Assembly: GCA_963598415.1 (NCBI GenBank)
Contig: CAVBUH010000023.1
Location: forward strand, 1-64,000
Source: Colimorpha_A sp900556615
Lineage (GTDB): Bacteria > Bacillota > Clostridia > Oscillospirales > CAG-272
Reading direction: 5' to 3'
Length of the DNA stretch: 64,000 nt
Shown here: positions 25,876 to 34,620 of the stretch, piece by piece
Position numbering within the stretch: the stretch's first letter is position 1
How the letters are laid out: every line of letters begins with the position of its first letter
The notes under the pieces: generated by a model
Seen by the model: only the letters and a program-made list of their open reading frames with translations
What the model was told of the DNA's origin: nothing
Database searches by the model: none
Position numbers and translations under genes: made by a program

Positions 25876-26913
25876 ATGAAAGTTCTGATAGGACTGAGCG
25901 GCGGGCTGGACAGTACATACGCTGCACATTTATTGAAAGAGGCGGGGCATGAGGTTATCGGCGCTTCTGTCATTATGCATGAATATACCGATATTTCTGC
26001 CGCGAAAGAGGCTGCCGAAGCTGTCGGTATTCCTTATGTTGCGCTCGATTGCCGCAGCGCCTTTAAGCAATCGGTCATAAACCGATTCATTAATGAATAT
26101 TGCCGCGGAAGAACCCCGAATCCATGTGTTGAGTGTAATCCTCACGTTAAGTTCCAAGCCCTTTGTCAATATGCCAAAGAGAACGGATTTGATGCGGTTT
26201 CAACCGGACACTATTCTTCCGTCGCCCGCGAGAACGGTAGATATTTCATCAGACGGGCAGAGGACGAACAAAAGGATCAAAGCTATGTGCTTTGGCGTCT
26301 GAGCCAGGAACAGCTTTCCATGCTTTATCTTCCGCTTTCCGGAATGAGAAAAAAAGAGATCAGAGAAAAAGCAAGAGATCTCGGATACCGCGCCGCGGAG
26401 GTATCCGAAAGCCAGGAAATCTGCTTTATTCCGGATAACGATTATGTGTCGTTTATCGAAGACAATATCGGAAAAACGTTTGCCGACGGGGATTTTATAG
26501 ACAGAAACGGAAATAAGCTCGGACGGCATAAGGGACTAATCCGTTACACCGTCGGTCAGAGAAAAGGGCTCGGAATATCTCTTGGAGAACCGGTATTCGT
26601 CGCTTCTCTCAATCCCGATGAAAACACGGTTACCCTCGTCCGCGCAGGAGAGGAATATTTCTCCTCTATGACGGTGAATGAACTCAATTTCTCAAAGCTT
26701 GCACCGCAGACAGATGGAATAATTTCAGCAGATGTCAAGGTTCGCTATTCGGCGCGCCCTGTTCCCTGTGAAATAAGCTTTTCCTCCGGTTCAGCGAATA
26801 TCCTATTCCGTTCGCCTATACGCGCGGTTACTCCGGGACAAAGCGCTGTTTTCTATAAAGAAAACGATATGCTTTTCGGAGGAATTATCAGCTCGGCTAA
26901 GCTTCTCACATAA
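25876..26913 (+). CDS. mnmA: tRNA-specific 2-thiouridylase MnmA
   Basis: MnmA thiolates U34 of Lys, Glu and Gln tRNAs using sulfur from the desulfurase. The 345 residues hold the PP-loop SGGLDSTYAAHLL, the first catalytic Cys in TPNPCVECNPHVKF, and the second in SESQEICFIPDNDY. The C-terminal domain is the usual beta-barrel (RYTVGQRKGLGISLGEPVFV). Its place beside nifS suggests a dedicated sulfur donor, as in other Clostridia. GAAAGGAG lies shortly before the ATG. Confidence 0.95.
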   Translation: MKVLIGLSGGLDSTYAAHLLKEAGHEVIGASVIMHEYTDISAAKEAAEAVGIPYVALDCRSAFKQSVINRFINEYCRGRTPNPCVECNPHVKFQALCQYAKENGFDAVSTGHYSSVARENGRYFIRRAEDEQKDQSYVLWRLSQEQLSMLYLPLSGMRKKEIREKARDLGYRAAEVSESQEICFIPDNDYVSFIEDNIGKTFADGDFIDRNGNKLGRHKGLIRYTVGQRKGLGISLGEPVFVASLNPDENTVTLVRAGEEYFSSMTVNELNFSKLAPQTDGIISADVKVRYSARPVPCEISFSSGSANILFRSPIRAVTPGQSAVFYKENDMLFGGIISSAKLLT

Positions 26914-26973
26914 TTTGATTTATGTCACAATCGGTCATCGTGCCTTCTGTGTGACAGAATAACCTCTGTTTTT

Positions 26974-27168
26974 GAAGCATACCGCATTCGATGTTGGTTT
27001 CGCACAATTACCGGCTAACGCCTTTATTGCGCATTTGCTTGCATCTTTTTCGTCATACTTCACAAATTTCGTCGGCAGAGGAGTTACTCTTGCTTCCTCA
27101 ATTTATATCGTCTGACGAAAAATCCGGCGGCGCAACTGCACAACAATCATTGTGCGGTATTGCCTTAA
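26974..27168 (-). repeat. Family-1 repeat, reverse orientation
   Basis: The right edge GTGCGGTATTGCCTTAA is intact; the left edge (AAGCATACCGC) is damaged. Read on the minus strand, the internal frame starts MIVVQLRRRIFRQT but meets a stop soon after. The TTAA at 27165-27168 also contains the stop codon of the neighbouring tepA-like gene. Confidence 0.85.
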
Positions 27169-27848
27169 GAGTCTGTACCCGTTTTATACCCCATCGCCCT
27201 AAGAGCCTCCAGTGCGTCCCTCAGGCCTCCCATACTGTCGATCAGCCCTGTATTTACTGCCTCATGCCCGTCGATGATGGTTCCGGTATCATTGGCAAGC
27301 TCGTCGGTCTGCATAATAAGCTCCCTCAGCTTCTTCTCATCTATTTTTGAATTGCGAACGATAAATTCAATGATTCTGTCCTGCATCTTTCTCATATACT
27401 CAAAGCTCTGCGGTACTCCAAGTACAAGTCCGTTGATTCTGACCGGGTGCAGTGTCATCGTTGCAGAGGGAACAATAAAGGATTTTTTTGCCGCCACCGC
27501 AAGCGGAACGCCTATTGAGTGTCCGCCGCCAAGGACCAGAGAAACCGTCGGCTTTGACATGCTTGCAATCATTTCCGATATGGCAAGTCCGGCTTCTACA
27601 TCTCCTCCTACCGTATTCAATATGATCAGAAGACCTTCAATATTTCCGCTTTCTTCCACCTCTGTAAGTGCGGGGATCATATGCTCATATTTTGTCACCT
27701 TTTGATTCTCGGGCAGAAGATAATGTCCCTCTATCTGACCGACAATTGTCATACAATGAATCCTGTGACCGTTTTTGTCAGCCGCTGTAACCGCTCCGTC
27801 ATGATTTTCCCTTTCGATATTCTCATTTTTGTTTTCGGAAAATTCCAT
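27165..27848 (-). CDS. tepA: ClpP-like translocation-enhancing protease, TepA family
   Basis: A 227-residue ClpP/crotonase-fold serine peptidase of the TepA/YmfB group. The N-terminal region of about 30 residues is polar. The nucleophile is in VLGGGHSIGVPLAVAA and the His in SATMTLHPVRING; LIILNTVGGDVEAGLAI is the conserved substrate-site strand. In Bacillus TepA was linked to protein export or degradation of exported peptides; here the role is inferred by family. The stop codon TAA is supplied by the TTAA border of the adjoining family-1 repeat. Confidence 0.88.
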   Translation of the reverse strand: MEFSENKNENIERENHDGAVTAADKNGHRIHCMTIVGQIEGHYLLPENQKVTKYEHMIPALTEVEESGNIEGLLIILNTVGGDVEAGLAISEMIASMSKPTVSLVLGGGHSIGVPLAVAAKKSFIVPSATMTLHPVRINGLVLGVPQSFEYMRKMQDRIIEFIVRNSKIDEKKLRELIMQTDELANDTGTIIDGHEAVNTGLIDSMGGLRDALEALRAMGYKTGTDS

Positions 27849-27941
27849 ATTAATTATTTAACCCGTACCTTTCACAAATTAAAACCTTGAAACGTTTTTG
27901 TTCGTCTTATCCCTGTAGCAAGGTTTTTTTCAAAAACACGC

Positions 27942-27970
27942 TTTACTTTTTCCTCACAGTATAGTATAAT
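27942..27970 (+). promoter_or_regulatory. Candidate promoter for pduL
   Basis: TTTACT (27942-27947) and TATAAT (27965-27970), 17-base spacer, 40 bases before the pduL start. Confidence 0.6.
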
Positions 27971-28009
27971 ACTTTTTGTTGAAAATATTATTGACAAGGA
28001 GATTTTAAA

Positions 28010-28582
28010 ATGTCACAAAAAGTTTTGGTCGAAACCTCGGCAAGACATATTCACCTTACCGAAGCGCATATTGAAGCCCTCTACGGAAAAGGCGCTTCCC
28101 TTACTAAGAAAAAGGATCTCAGTCAGCCCGGTCAGTACGCCTGTGAAGAGCGCGCTACAATCGTAGGTCCTAAAAAATCCATTCCGAATGTTATCATTCT
28201 CGGTCCTGCCCGCCCCGCGTCTCAGGTTGAGGTATCCTTCACCGATGCGCGTACGCTCGGAATCTCCGCCCCTGTCCGTGAAAGTGGCGATCTTGCGGGA
28301 ACGCCCGGATGTAAGCTGGTCGGACCTTGTGGCGAAGTTGACCTCGACAGCGGTGTTATTGTTGCAAAGCGCCATATCCACATGACTCCCGAAGATGCCG
28401 AAGCTGCCGGAGTAAAAGACAAAGATATCGTTTCCGTAAAAATCGATTCTGAAAGAAGCGCACTGCTCGGAGATGTTGTCATAAGAGTCAGTCCGAAGTT
28501 TGCGACCGCTATGCATATAGACACCGACGAAGCAAACGCTACCTGCGCTTTCGGTCAGTGCTACGGTGAGATTGTAAAGTAA
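28010..28582 (+). CDS. pduL: Phosphate propanoyltransferase / phosphotransacylase PduL
   Basis: PduL interconverts acyl-CoA and acyl-phosphate. The 190 residues contain two PduL barrels: VETSARHIHLTEAHIEALYG near the start and VIVAKRHIHMTPEDAEAAGV near residue 120. These His pairs bind the two zinc ions. CAEERAT and SQVEVSFTDARTLGI-type segments also fit. I see no microcompartment targeting extension and no pdu or eut genes around, so it most likely acts as a housekeeping phosphotransacylase with an acetate kinase elsewhere. AAGGAG lies nine bases before the ATG. Confidence 0.93.
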   Translation: MSQKVLVETSARHIHLTEAHIEALYGKGASLTKKKDLSQPGQYACEERATIVGPKKSIPNVIILGPARPASQVEVSFTDARTLGISAPVRESGDLAGTPGCKLVGPCGEVDLDSGVIVAKRHIHMTPEDAEAAGVKDKDIVSVKIDSERSALLGDVVIRVSPKFATAMHIDTDEANATCAFGQCYGEIVK

Positions 28583-28596
28583 TTTTTTCATATAAT

Positions 28597-28630
28597 CAAG
28601 GGACCTCCTGTTTCAGGAAGTCCCTTTGTT
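28597..28630 (+). terminator. Terminator after pduL
   Basis: AAGGGACCTCCTG and AGGAAGTCCCTT form a stem with a small mismatch, followed by TTTGTTA. Confidence 0.75.
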
Positions 28631-28638
28631 ATGTGGTT

Positions 28639-28789
28639 AGGGTATCTCTATAAATTCAATATTCAAAGACGGCGATCGTCAGTCTAAACAAAAATTCCGC
28701 AGACAGCGTATACATATGACAAGGTTTTTCTGACGAATGACGGAAAACAGATCGAGCCGTTTTTGGGCAGTGAATTTTTAGAGGTACCC
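28639..28789. repeat. Family-2 repeat, near complete
   Basis: 151 bp from AGGGTATCTCTATAAATTCA to TGAATTTTTAGAGGTACCC. The internal inverted repeat GATCGTCAGTCT / GACGAATGACGG surrounds TCCGCAGACAGCGTATACAT. It ends four bases before the lipoprotein stop codon. Confidence 0.85.
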
Positions 28790-28793
28790 ATTA

Positions 28794-29744
28794 TTATGTA
28801 AATCTGAATGTCACAGAATTTTCTGACAACCATACGGCTTTTATGACAAGATCAAGCTCTTTCCAATTTTCCGGTACTTCCACCGCATACCATCCGATCA
28901 TTTTTTTGTCGGGAGCTAATGTTCCGTCAAGGCCGCCTCCGTCAAATGCAGAATTCGCAGATATTGAATATTCACACTTTATTCCGTCGGCATATGCGTC
29001 AAAAAGAAGTATTGAACTGACTGTTTCTGCCTCGTCCGAAATATTTTCCACCGTAAATTTTACACCGACAAATTTTTTACCCCTGTTTGCTTCGAATAAT
29101 CCCTCGCCGTTTATCTCCTTAATCTCATTCGCCGTGAATCTGAGATTTTCAAAATATGCCGTTTCATCAAGACCAAATACCGTTTTTACCGATTCTTCTT
29201 CCTGATTATCGGTATCTTTTTTGGAAACCATCTCCGAAGTCACCTTAAACTTAGCGGATCCTTTCGACAACCATGATGCTTTTACAGTCAATTCAAGCTC
29301 TTTCCAATTTTCCGGTACTTCCACCGCATACCATCCGATCATTTTTTTGTCGGGAGCTAATGTTCCGTCAAGGCCGCCTCCGTCAAATGCAGAATTCGCA
29401 GATATTGAATATTCACACTTTATTCCGTCGGCATATGCGTCAAAAAGAAGTATTGAACTGACTGTTTCTTCCTCGTCCGAAATATATTCCACCGTAAATT
29501 TTACACCGACAAATACTTTTCCCGAATCAGCGGTAAATAAGCCGCTTTCCTTCGTTTCTCCGACTTCGGTTGCAGTAAATTTCAATGTCTTGAATACCGC
29601 AGTCTCATTCAAGCCGAAAACATCCTTTTCACTGTAAACACCTGTACCGCTTTGTTCTCTATCGGGCACATCATCCGACAGTATACACGACACTAATACT
29701 ACCGCCATAAAAACAGTTGAAAGCATAATCCATAATTTTTTCAT
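28794..29744 (-). CDS. Lipoprotein with two nearly identical DUF4352/DUF5067-like domains
   Basis: A 316-residue secreted lipoprotein. The start MKKLWIMLSTVFMAVVLVSC gives a lipobox (LVSC) at Cys 20. Two copies of an immunoglobulin-like domain follow: residues about 40-165 and 187-316, each beginning FGLNETA and containing GVKFTVE and SSILLFDAYADGIKCEYSIS. This pattern resembles DUF4352/DUF5067 domains, whose function is unknown. The two copies share a 176-bp stretch that is identical in DNA, so the duplication is recent or under gene conversion. The open frame upstream of the ATG at 29744 lies over the promoter and is excluded. A divergent XRE gene is next to it. Confidence 0.82.
   Translation of the reverse strand: MKKLWIMLSTVFMAVVLVSCILSDDVPDREQSGTGVYSEKDVFGLNETAVFKTLKFTATEVGETKESGLFTADSGKVFVGVKFTVEYISDEEETVSSILLFDAYADGIKCEYSISANSAFDGGGLDGTLAPDKKMIGWYAVEVPENWKELELTVKASWLSKGSAKFKVTSEMVSKKDTDNQEEESVKTVFGLDETAYFENLRFTANEIKEINGEGLFEANRGKKFVGVKFTVENISDEAETVSSILLFDAYADGIKCEYSISANSAFDGGGLDGTLAPDKKMIGWYAVEVPENWKELDLVIKAVWLSENSVTFRFT
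28853..29469. repeat. Tandem intragenic duplication (441-bp period)
   Basis: Positions 28853-29028 and 29294-29469 are identical over 176 bases; similarity continues for about 50 more with a few changes, then fades. The period is 441 bases, exactly 147 codons, so the reading frame is kept. Confidence 0.92.
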
Positions 29745-29757
29745 ATAATCCTCCCAT

Positions 29758-29829
29758 TGACATTCAGTAAATGTCATATTTTATATTATTATATCATATA
29801 ATTTCTTTATTGACAAGTACTGAATGTCA
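29758..29829. promoter_or_regulatory. Paired operator-like palindromes between lipoprotein and XRE gene
   Basis: TGACATTCAGTAAATGTCA (29758-29776) is a palindrome, and TGACATTCAGTA recurs inverted as TACTGAATGTCA at 29818-29829. The two sites flank an AT-rich core with TATAAT-like boxes. This is what a dimeric XRE repressor controlling both divergent genes would need. The regulator-site link is inferred. Confidence 0.6.
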
Positions 29830-29843
29830 AAAAGGAGAATTAT

Positions 29844-30086
29844 TTGTTCATAAATAAAAGTAAAGACGGACTGAACAACATATGCGGAAAAAATATTGCA
29901 AAGTTCAGGCTGGAATTAAAAATATCACAGCGTGAGCTTGCCGATAGAATGCAGTTATCGGGAATTGACATGGATAAAAACGCCATACAACGCATTGAAT
30001 GCGGAAAACGGTTTGTTACAGATATTGAAATTCTGAGTTTCTGCAAGGTTCTGAACAAATCTCTGAATGAACTGCTGAATAATTAA
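29844..30086 (+). CDS. XRE-family HTH regulator
   Basis: An 80-residue Cro/CI-like protein. The HTH spans about residues 16-60: GKNIAKFRLELKISQRELAD, then KNAIQRIECGKRFVTDIEIL. It starts at TTG 29844, chosen for AAAGGAG seven bases upstream; no ATG fits. The stop TAA (30084-30086) is the right part of the TTAA border of the downstream family-1 repeat. It is divergent from the duplicated-domain lipoprotein and probably regulates it. Confidence 0.85.
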   Translation: MFINKSKDGLNNICGKNIAKFRLELKISQRELADRMQLSGIDMDKNAIQRIECGKRFVTDIEILSFCKVLNKSLNELLNN

Positions 30087-30341
30087 GGCAATACCACGGC
30101 GTTCACGGCTTGCACCCTAATGATGCATCTGCGGGACAATTTTTCGTCGTACTTCAGGTCACCTCTAAAAATTCACTGCCCAAAATCGGTTAGAGCTGTT
30201 TTCCGTCATTCGTCAGAAAATCCTTATGTATACGCTGTCTGCGGATTTTTTTAGACTGACGAATGACGTTCTATGAGCCTTAAGTTTTTAGAGATACCCT
30301 TCGCAAATTTTGCCGGCAGAGGAGTCGCTCTTGCCTCCTCA
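30083..30341 (-). repeat. Family-1 repeat interrupted by a family-2 repeat
   Basis: Family 1 begins TTAAGGCAATACCAC at 30083, runs in reverse orientation to CGTCGTACTTC, is interrupted at 30156-30300 by a family-2 element (AGGTCACCTCTAAAAA to TTTTTAGAGATACCC), and resumes TCGCAAATTTTGCCGGC. TC or TTC is repeated on both sides of the insert, a likely 2-3 base target duplication. The other end of family 1 is missing after 30341. Confidence 0.85.
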
Positions 30342-30344
30342 AAA

Positions 30345-30398
30345 AGGATTGCTGAATAAATCGGCCGAAAAACGTTGACGTTTTATTCGGCAATTCCT
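30345..30398. repeat. Family-3 repeat, end-to-end deletion form
   Basis: 54 bp from AGGATTGCTGAATAAATCGG to TTTTATTCGGCAATTCCT: the two inverted ends with almost no interior. It can fold as one imperfect hairpin. Confidence 0.75.
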
Positions 30399-30426
30399 CA
30401 TATATGTTATTCCGTCAGCCCTAATC

Positions 30427-30460
30427 AAAAAGACCTTCGCTTTCATGCGAAGGTCTTTTA
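30427..30460. terminator. Bidirectional terminator after the histidine kinase
   Basis: AAAAGACCTTCGC and GCGAAGGTCTTTT form a 13-bp perfect stem with a six-base loop. It lies just beyond the minus-strand kinase stop. Confidence 0.88.
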
Positions 30461-30475
30461 CTTATTCCTTTTTCC

Positions 30476-31975
30476 TCATTCCTTTTCAAAAACCGGTATC
30501 TCAATCATAAACGTACTGCCCGAGCCCACTTGACTCTGCACTCCGCATCTGCCTCCGAGAAGCTTCATTATCTTATTTACAATTGACAGTCCGAGTCCGG
30601 TCCCCTGCGCGGCGCGCTTATGAGAGGAATCGATCTTGTAATATCTGTCCCATATAAGCGCCAGCTTATCCTCGGGTATTCCCTCTCCCGTATCGGTAAC
30701 CGATATTCTCACCCACCGCCTGCCGTCATCCGGGTCGGTATAAACGGACTGTTCAACTTTTACCAGTTTATCCGTGCCCGTATAGGTTATCGCATTATTT
30801 ACGATATTATAAAAGGCTTGGAGCAGCTTAGATTGATCGGTATAAACCGTAACGTTCTCCTCTGCGCTGAAATCAATATGATACCCGTCGTGAGTTCGAA
30901 GCTGGTTATAGCGTTCCATCCCCTGCCTTAACGTCTCGGTAAGATCAAAGACCTCACTGTTTACGGTCTGATTGCCGCTTTCAAGCTTAGAGATGTCAAG
31001 CATATCATTGACAAGCGACGTCAGACGTTTTGATTCATCAATAATAACCTGTGCGTTTTCCGGTGTATTCTCTCCGGGAAGGTCGCGCATAATTTCCGCA
31101 TACCCGGTAATCATGGTAAGAGGGGTACGAAGATCGTGAGACGTGTTGGCAATAAGCTCTCTTCTCAGGCCGTCAACCTTTGACAGCTCCGTTGCGGCGT
31201 AATTGAGTGTATCGCTGAGTTCCGATATCTCACGATAGGAATTGCCGGTAAAGCGCGTATCGTAATTTCCTGCTCCAAGCGCTTTTGCGGAATTATTGAT
31301 ATCGATAATCGGCTTGGATATTTTCCCGGAAATAAATATCGCCAACAGAAGAGCAAGACTTATCATAATCACACTCACCGCTACAAGCAGAATATTCATG
31401 GTTTTTACCGTCGCGTCTACCGGAGAAACAACGGAATTTAAGATAAAGAACACATCGTTACCTTCCGTATCGGTAACAATCACAGAATAAATGATACTCT
31501 CCGGATCTCCGTAGCTCTCTCCGGCTTTGATTCCCACATACAGATGAGACGCGGCGTCATACCGAAAATGCTGAAGACATTTTCCGCCGTTTTTTACCGC
31601 AGAATCATACAGAGTAAAAATACCCGACATCGACATATTATGTATAGCACAGTTTTTCACCGCGTCACATGAGACAAGCTTGAATGCGGTTTCCTTACTG
31701 AGCATTTTCAGCACCAAAATACAGACGTCGTTTTTTCTTGACACTGTCTCTACCGCTTCGGAAAGCCGATCGGTATCATTGACAATCCGAGACAACTCAG
31801 ACGCCGCATTTTTTATCTCCGCCGTTTTTATAGTTCGATAAATATCGCCGAGAAAAACCACCTGACAAAGCCAGAGTATGATCAGAATTACCGCTGCAAA
31901 AGCGGCAAGATAGGCAAAAAGCTTCCATTTTATACCGATTGCGGGAAGCCGACGAGCTTTATTTTTCGGTTTCAA
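30476..31975 (-). CDS. Membrane sensor histidine kinase
   Basis: A 499-residue kinase. TM1 is at about 14-37 (KLFAYLAAFAAVILIILWLC), an extracytoplasmic sensor region follows, and TM2 is near 195-215 (LLVAVSVIMISLALLLAIFI). HAMP comes next, then HisKA with the phosphorylated His in ANTSHDLRTPLTMITGYAEI and the ATPase with N box YNIVNNAITYTG, DTGEGIPEDKL and GTGLGLSIVNKIM. It starts at a TTG overlapping the regulator's last 17 bases, so the two are translated together. The input signal cannot be told from sequence; the partner and downstream HtrA suggest cell-envelope stress. Confidence 0.93.
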   Translation of the reverse strand: MKPKNKARRLPAIGIKWKLFAYLAAFAAVILIILWLCQVVFLGDIYRTIKTAEIKNAASELSRIVNDTDRLSEAVETVSRKNDVCILVLKMLSKETAFKLVSCDAVKNCAIHNMSMSGIFTLYDSAVKNGGKCLQHFRYDAASHLYVGIKAGESYGDPESIIYSVIVTDTEGNDVFFILNSVVSPVDATVKTMNILLVAVSVIMISLALLLAIFISGKISKPIIDINNSAKALGAGNYDTRFTGNSYREISELSDTLNYAATELSKVDGLRRELIANTSHDLRTPLTMITGYAEIMRDLPGENTPENAQVIIDESKRLTSLVNDMLDISKLESGNQTVNSEVFDLTETLRQGMERYNQLRTHDGYHIDFSAEENVTVYTDQSKLLQAFYNIVNNAITYTGTDKLVKVEQSVYTDPDDGRRWVRISVTDTGEGIPEDKLALIWDRYYKIDSSHKRAAQGTGLGLSIVNKIMKLLGGRCGVQSQVGSGSTFMIEIPVFEKE

Positions 31976-32645
31976 AACGATATCCGACTCCTCTTAGCGT
32001 GACAATAAGCGAGCTGTATGCCCCAAGACTTTTTCGCAGCAGCTTGATATGCGTATCAAGCGTTCTGTCGTCTCCGTAAAAATCATAACCCCAAACCTCG
32101 GTAATAAGCTTTTCCCGCGAGAGAGCAATGTTGCGGTTACGGCACATGTAAAAGAACAGATCGTACTCCTTCGGAGACATTTCCGCTCTCACTCCATCTA
32201 TATACACAAGACGCGCTGTAAAATCAACAGTTAGTCCTTCGTATTTAAAAATTTCTTTTTTAACGGTCTCCTCGGTACTGTTTCTCGAAAAACGCTTCAT
32301 AATGGCATCGATTCTCAGCATCAGTTCCTTCGGAGAAAAAGGCTTTACCACATAGTCGTCGGCGCCGAATTCAAATCCGCTTATCCTATCATACTCCTCG
32401 CCTCTTGCAGACAGCATAAGGATCGGCGTATCGGAATGCTTTCTGATTTCTCTGCTCGCGGAAAAACCATCAAGCTCCGGCATCATAACGTCCATGACAA
32501 TGATATCAAAATCCTGCTCGCTGCACAGTCTGACCGCTTCCATACCGTTTTGGGCTTCCGTTACCGTATGACCTTCAAATTCTGCATATTTTCTTATAAG
32601 GGCGCGTATTTTTTCTTCATCATCCGCTATGAGAATTTTATACAT
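31959..32645 (-). CDS. OmpR/PhoB-family response regulator
   Basis: A 228-residue regulator. Receiver domain: acidic pair ILIADDEEKI, phosphorylated Asp in IIVMDVMMPELDGF, Thr/Ser in ILMLSARG, Lys in VVKPFSPKEL. The winged-helix domain ends KLLRKSLGAYSSLIVTLRGV then GYRFETEK, the OmpR-type recognition wing. It is the first gene of the pair with the kinase and lies 166 bases after htrA, which is transcribed in the same direction. Confidence 0.95.
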   Translation of the reverse strand: MYKILIADDEEKIRALIRKYAEFEGHTVTEAQNGMEAVRLCSEQDFDIIVMDVMMPELDGFSASREIRKHSDTPILMLSARGEEYDRISGFEFGADDYVVKPFSPKELMLRIDAIMKRFSRNSTEETVKKEIFKYEGLTVDFTARLVYIDGVRAEMSPKEYDLFFYMCRNRNIALSREKLITEVWGYDFYGDDRTLDTHIKLLRKSLGAYSSLIVTLRGVGYRFETEK

Positions 32646-32811
32646 AATGAATCACCATACCTTTGTTGCGCAAAGGTCCTCCTTCTTTCGGAAATTACAG
32701 TTTTTATCCTTCGAAACGCAAAATGCGGAAAAATTGTTTGCAGGGAACGGTATCGACAATCGTCCCCTGCAATTATTATATCTCGTATTCGAGAATAATT
32801 CAAGAAAAATT

Positions 32812-34428
32812 TTATTTAGCGTTCACTTCTGTCAATACAAGATCAATATTGAAAATCTCGCTTTGATTTTTACTGTTCAATCTTGAAACCGTAACGGTTA
32901 CTGTTTCTCCCACCTCAAAATCAAGAAGCATATTTTTGATATCGGAGGTCGAACTCACGGTAATGGAATTAATCGCAACAATACGGTCACCCAAATAAAA
33001 ATCATCACTTTCCGACTCAATGATATATACACCGTAATCGGTAAAATACTTGCTATACTTCCACCAATAATACACGTCTTCCTGAGACTGAACCTCAATG
33101 AGGGAGAATCCGAGCTTGACGCGCCCCGTCACATAGCCGTTCTCAATAAGCTCTTTTGCAACCTTCATTGCCTCGTCGATCGGAATGGCAAAGCCGAGTC
33201 CCTCAACATTATCTCCGGAGGATTTGGCATTAACGATTCCGATGAGCTTGCCCTCCATATTGAAAAGTCCGCCGCCGGAATTGCCGGGATTAATCTCGGC
33301 ATTGGTTTGAAGCAAATGATATGCCGTACCGTCTATTATGATATCACGGTCAAGTGCGCTGACAATTCCGTTTGTAACCGATCCGCCAAGCTCTCCAAGA
33401 GGATTTCCGATAGCAACCACACCCTCGCCGACAACAACCTGTGAAAAATCCGCTATCGTAACGGCGGAGAGCCCGCTTACATTTATTTTGATAATTCCGA
33501 TGTCCGTCTGAGAATCACTTGCCGTAAAGGAAGATTCATACTGTGTTCCGTCCTTCAAGGTTACTTTAACCGTCGTTGCACCCTCTATCACATGGGCACA
33601 GGTAATAATGTAAGTTCCCTCATCTCCCGATGAAATAATTACACCGCTTCCCGCTCCCTGCGTAACATACTGACCGAAATAAGAATCGGTCGAAACCGTT
33701 TCGGTAGTTACCTCAACTACCGAATTGGCAGCAACAGAGGCTACATATGCCGCGTCTCCTTTGTCGGTAATCACCGGCGTCTCACCGGAAGATTCATGTT
33801 GAACGATTACCGAACCACTCCCGGCAGGCTTAGAAACATTATTGCCGAGCATTTCGTAATATGCTGCCGCAGAAAACGCTCCAATCAACAGGCAAATGAC
33901 CATGCCAAGCGCCACCATTCCTATGACAAAGCCTTTGGAAGCTCCCCGTTTTTCCTTTTTCAGAGAGTTCGGAGACTGTGGCGGCTGCGCCGTATATCCG
34001 TATCCACCGCCGAAACCGTTATGCGGTTCATAGGGATTCTGATTCTGAGGACGGTACTGCTGATACTGCTGCTGCCGATAATAACCGTTCCCGTATTGTG
34101 CACCGGGATTCTGCCGGTTTCCGGAGGTATATTCTCCCTGCGGATTTCCATAAAAGCTTTGCTGAGCGCTGTATACTCCGCTTGCACTCTGATTACGGTT
34201 ATCAAAAACATTTCCTCTTTCTGACGTCGGTTGGCCCGGTTCCGAATTGTTCACCGGTGCACCCGTGTCGCGTCCGGATGGTTGAGAGGTCCGGTCCTCT
34301 TTATCCTTCGTAGAATCTACACGATACCAATTATCTCTCAAATCTTTCTGCAAATTACCCTCGGGAGAATTACCTGAAGAATTATTTTCAGGTATGTCCC
34401 GATTGTTATTATCATAGCCGTTATCCAT
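32812..34428 (-). CDS. HtrA/DegP-like S1C serine protease, membrane-anchored
   Basis: A 538-residue envelope quality-control protease. Residues 1-160 are a cytosolic region rich in Asn, Gln, Gly and Tyr, unusually long for the family. A TM anchor is at about 167-190 (FVIGMVALGMVICLLIGAFS). The catalytic triad is His in IITCAHVIEGATTV, Asp in SQTDIGIIKINVS and Ser in INPGNSGGGLFNMEG. The C-terminal PDZ domain (GRVKLGFSLIEV through DRIVAINSITVSSTSDIKNM) is divergent. GGAGG lies ten bases before the ATG. It is followed by the two-component pair, which may control it. Confidence 0.93.
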   Translation of the reverse strand: MDNGYDNNNRDIPENNSSGNSPEGNLQKDLRDNWYRVDSTKDKEDRTSQPSGRDTGAPVNNSEPGQPTSERGNVFDNRNQSASGVYSAQQSFYGNPQGEYTSGNRQNPGAQYGNGYYRQQQYQQYRPQNQNPYEPHNGFGGGYGYTAQPPQSPNSLKKEKRGASKGFVIGMVALGMVICLLIGAFSAAAYYEMLGNNVSKPAGSGSVIVQHESSGETPVITDKGDAAYVASVAANSVVEVTTETVSTDSYFGQYVTQGAGSGVIISSGDEGTYIITCAHVIEGATTVKVTLKDGTQYESSFTASDSQTDIGIIKINVSGLSAVTIADFSQVVVGEGVVAIGNPLGELGGSVTNGIVSALDRDIIIDGTAYHLLQTNAEINPGNSGGGLFNMEGKLIGIVNAKSSGDNVEGLGFAIPIDEAMKVAKELIENGYVTGRVKLGFSLIEVQSQEDVYYWWKYSKYFTDYGVYIIESESDDFYLGDRIVAINSITVSSTSDIKNMLLDFEVGETVTVTVSRLNSKNQSEIFNIDLVLTEVNAK

Positions 34429-34544
34429 AATTTAAAGTCCTCCGTTTTTATATATCGGTGAATTTGTTCAGAATATTTTTCCGACTTACATTTATAGTAT
34501 ATAACCATATTGTGACAGCATTATGATGATTTGTAAAATATTTA

Positions 34545-34573
34545 TTGAAAATAGACTGATAACATGGTATAAT
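34545..34573 (+). promoter_or_regulatory. Candidate promoter for the SDR gene
   Basis: TTGAAA (34545-34550) and TATAAT (34568-34573), 17-base spacer, 48 bases before the start. Confidence 0.65.
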
Positions 34574-34620
34574 GACTCTATAGATATCTTTCAACCGATA
34601 TGAAGTGAGGAATATATCCA

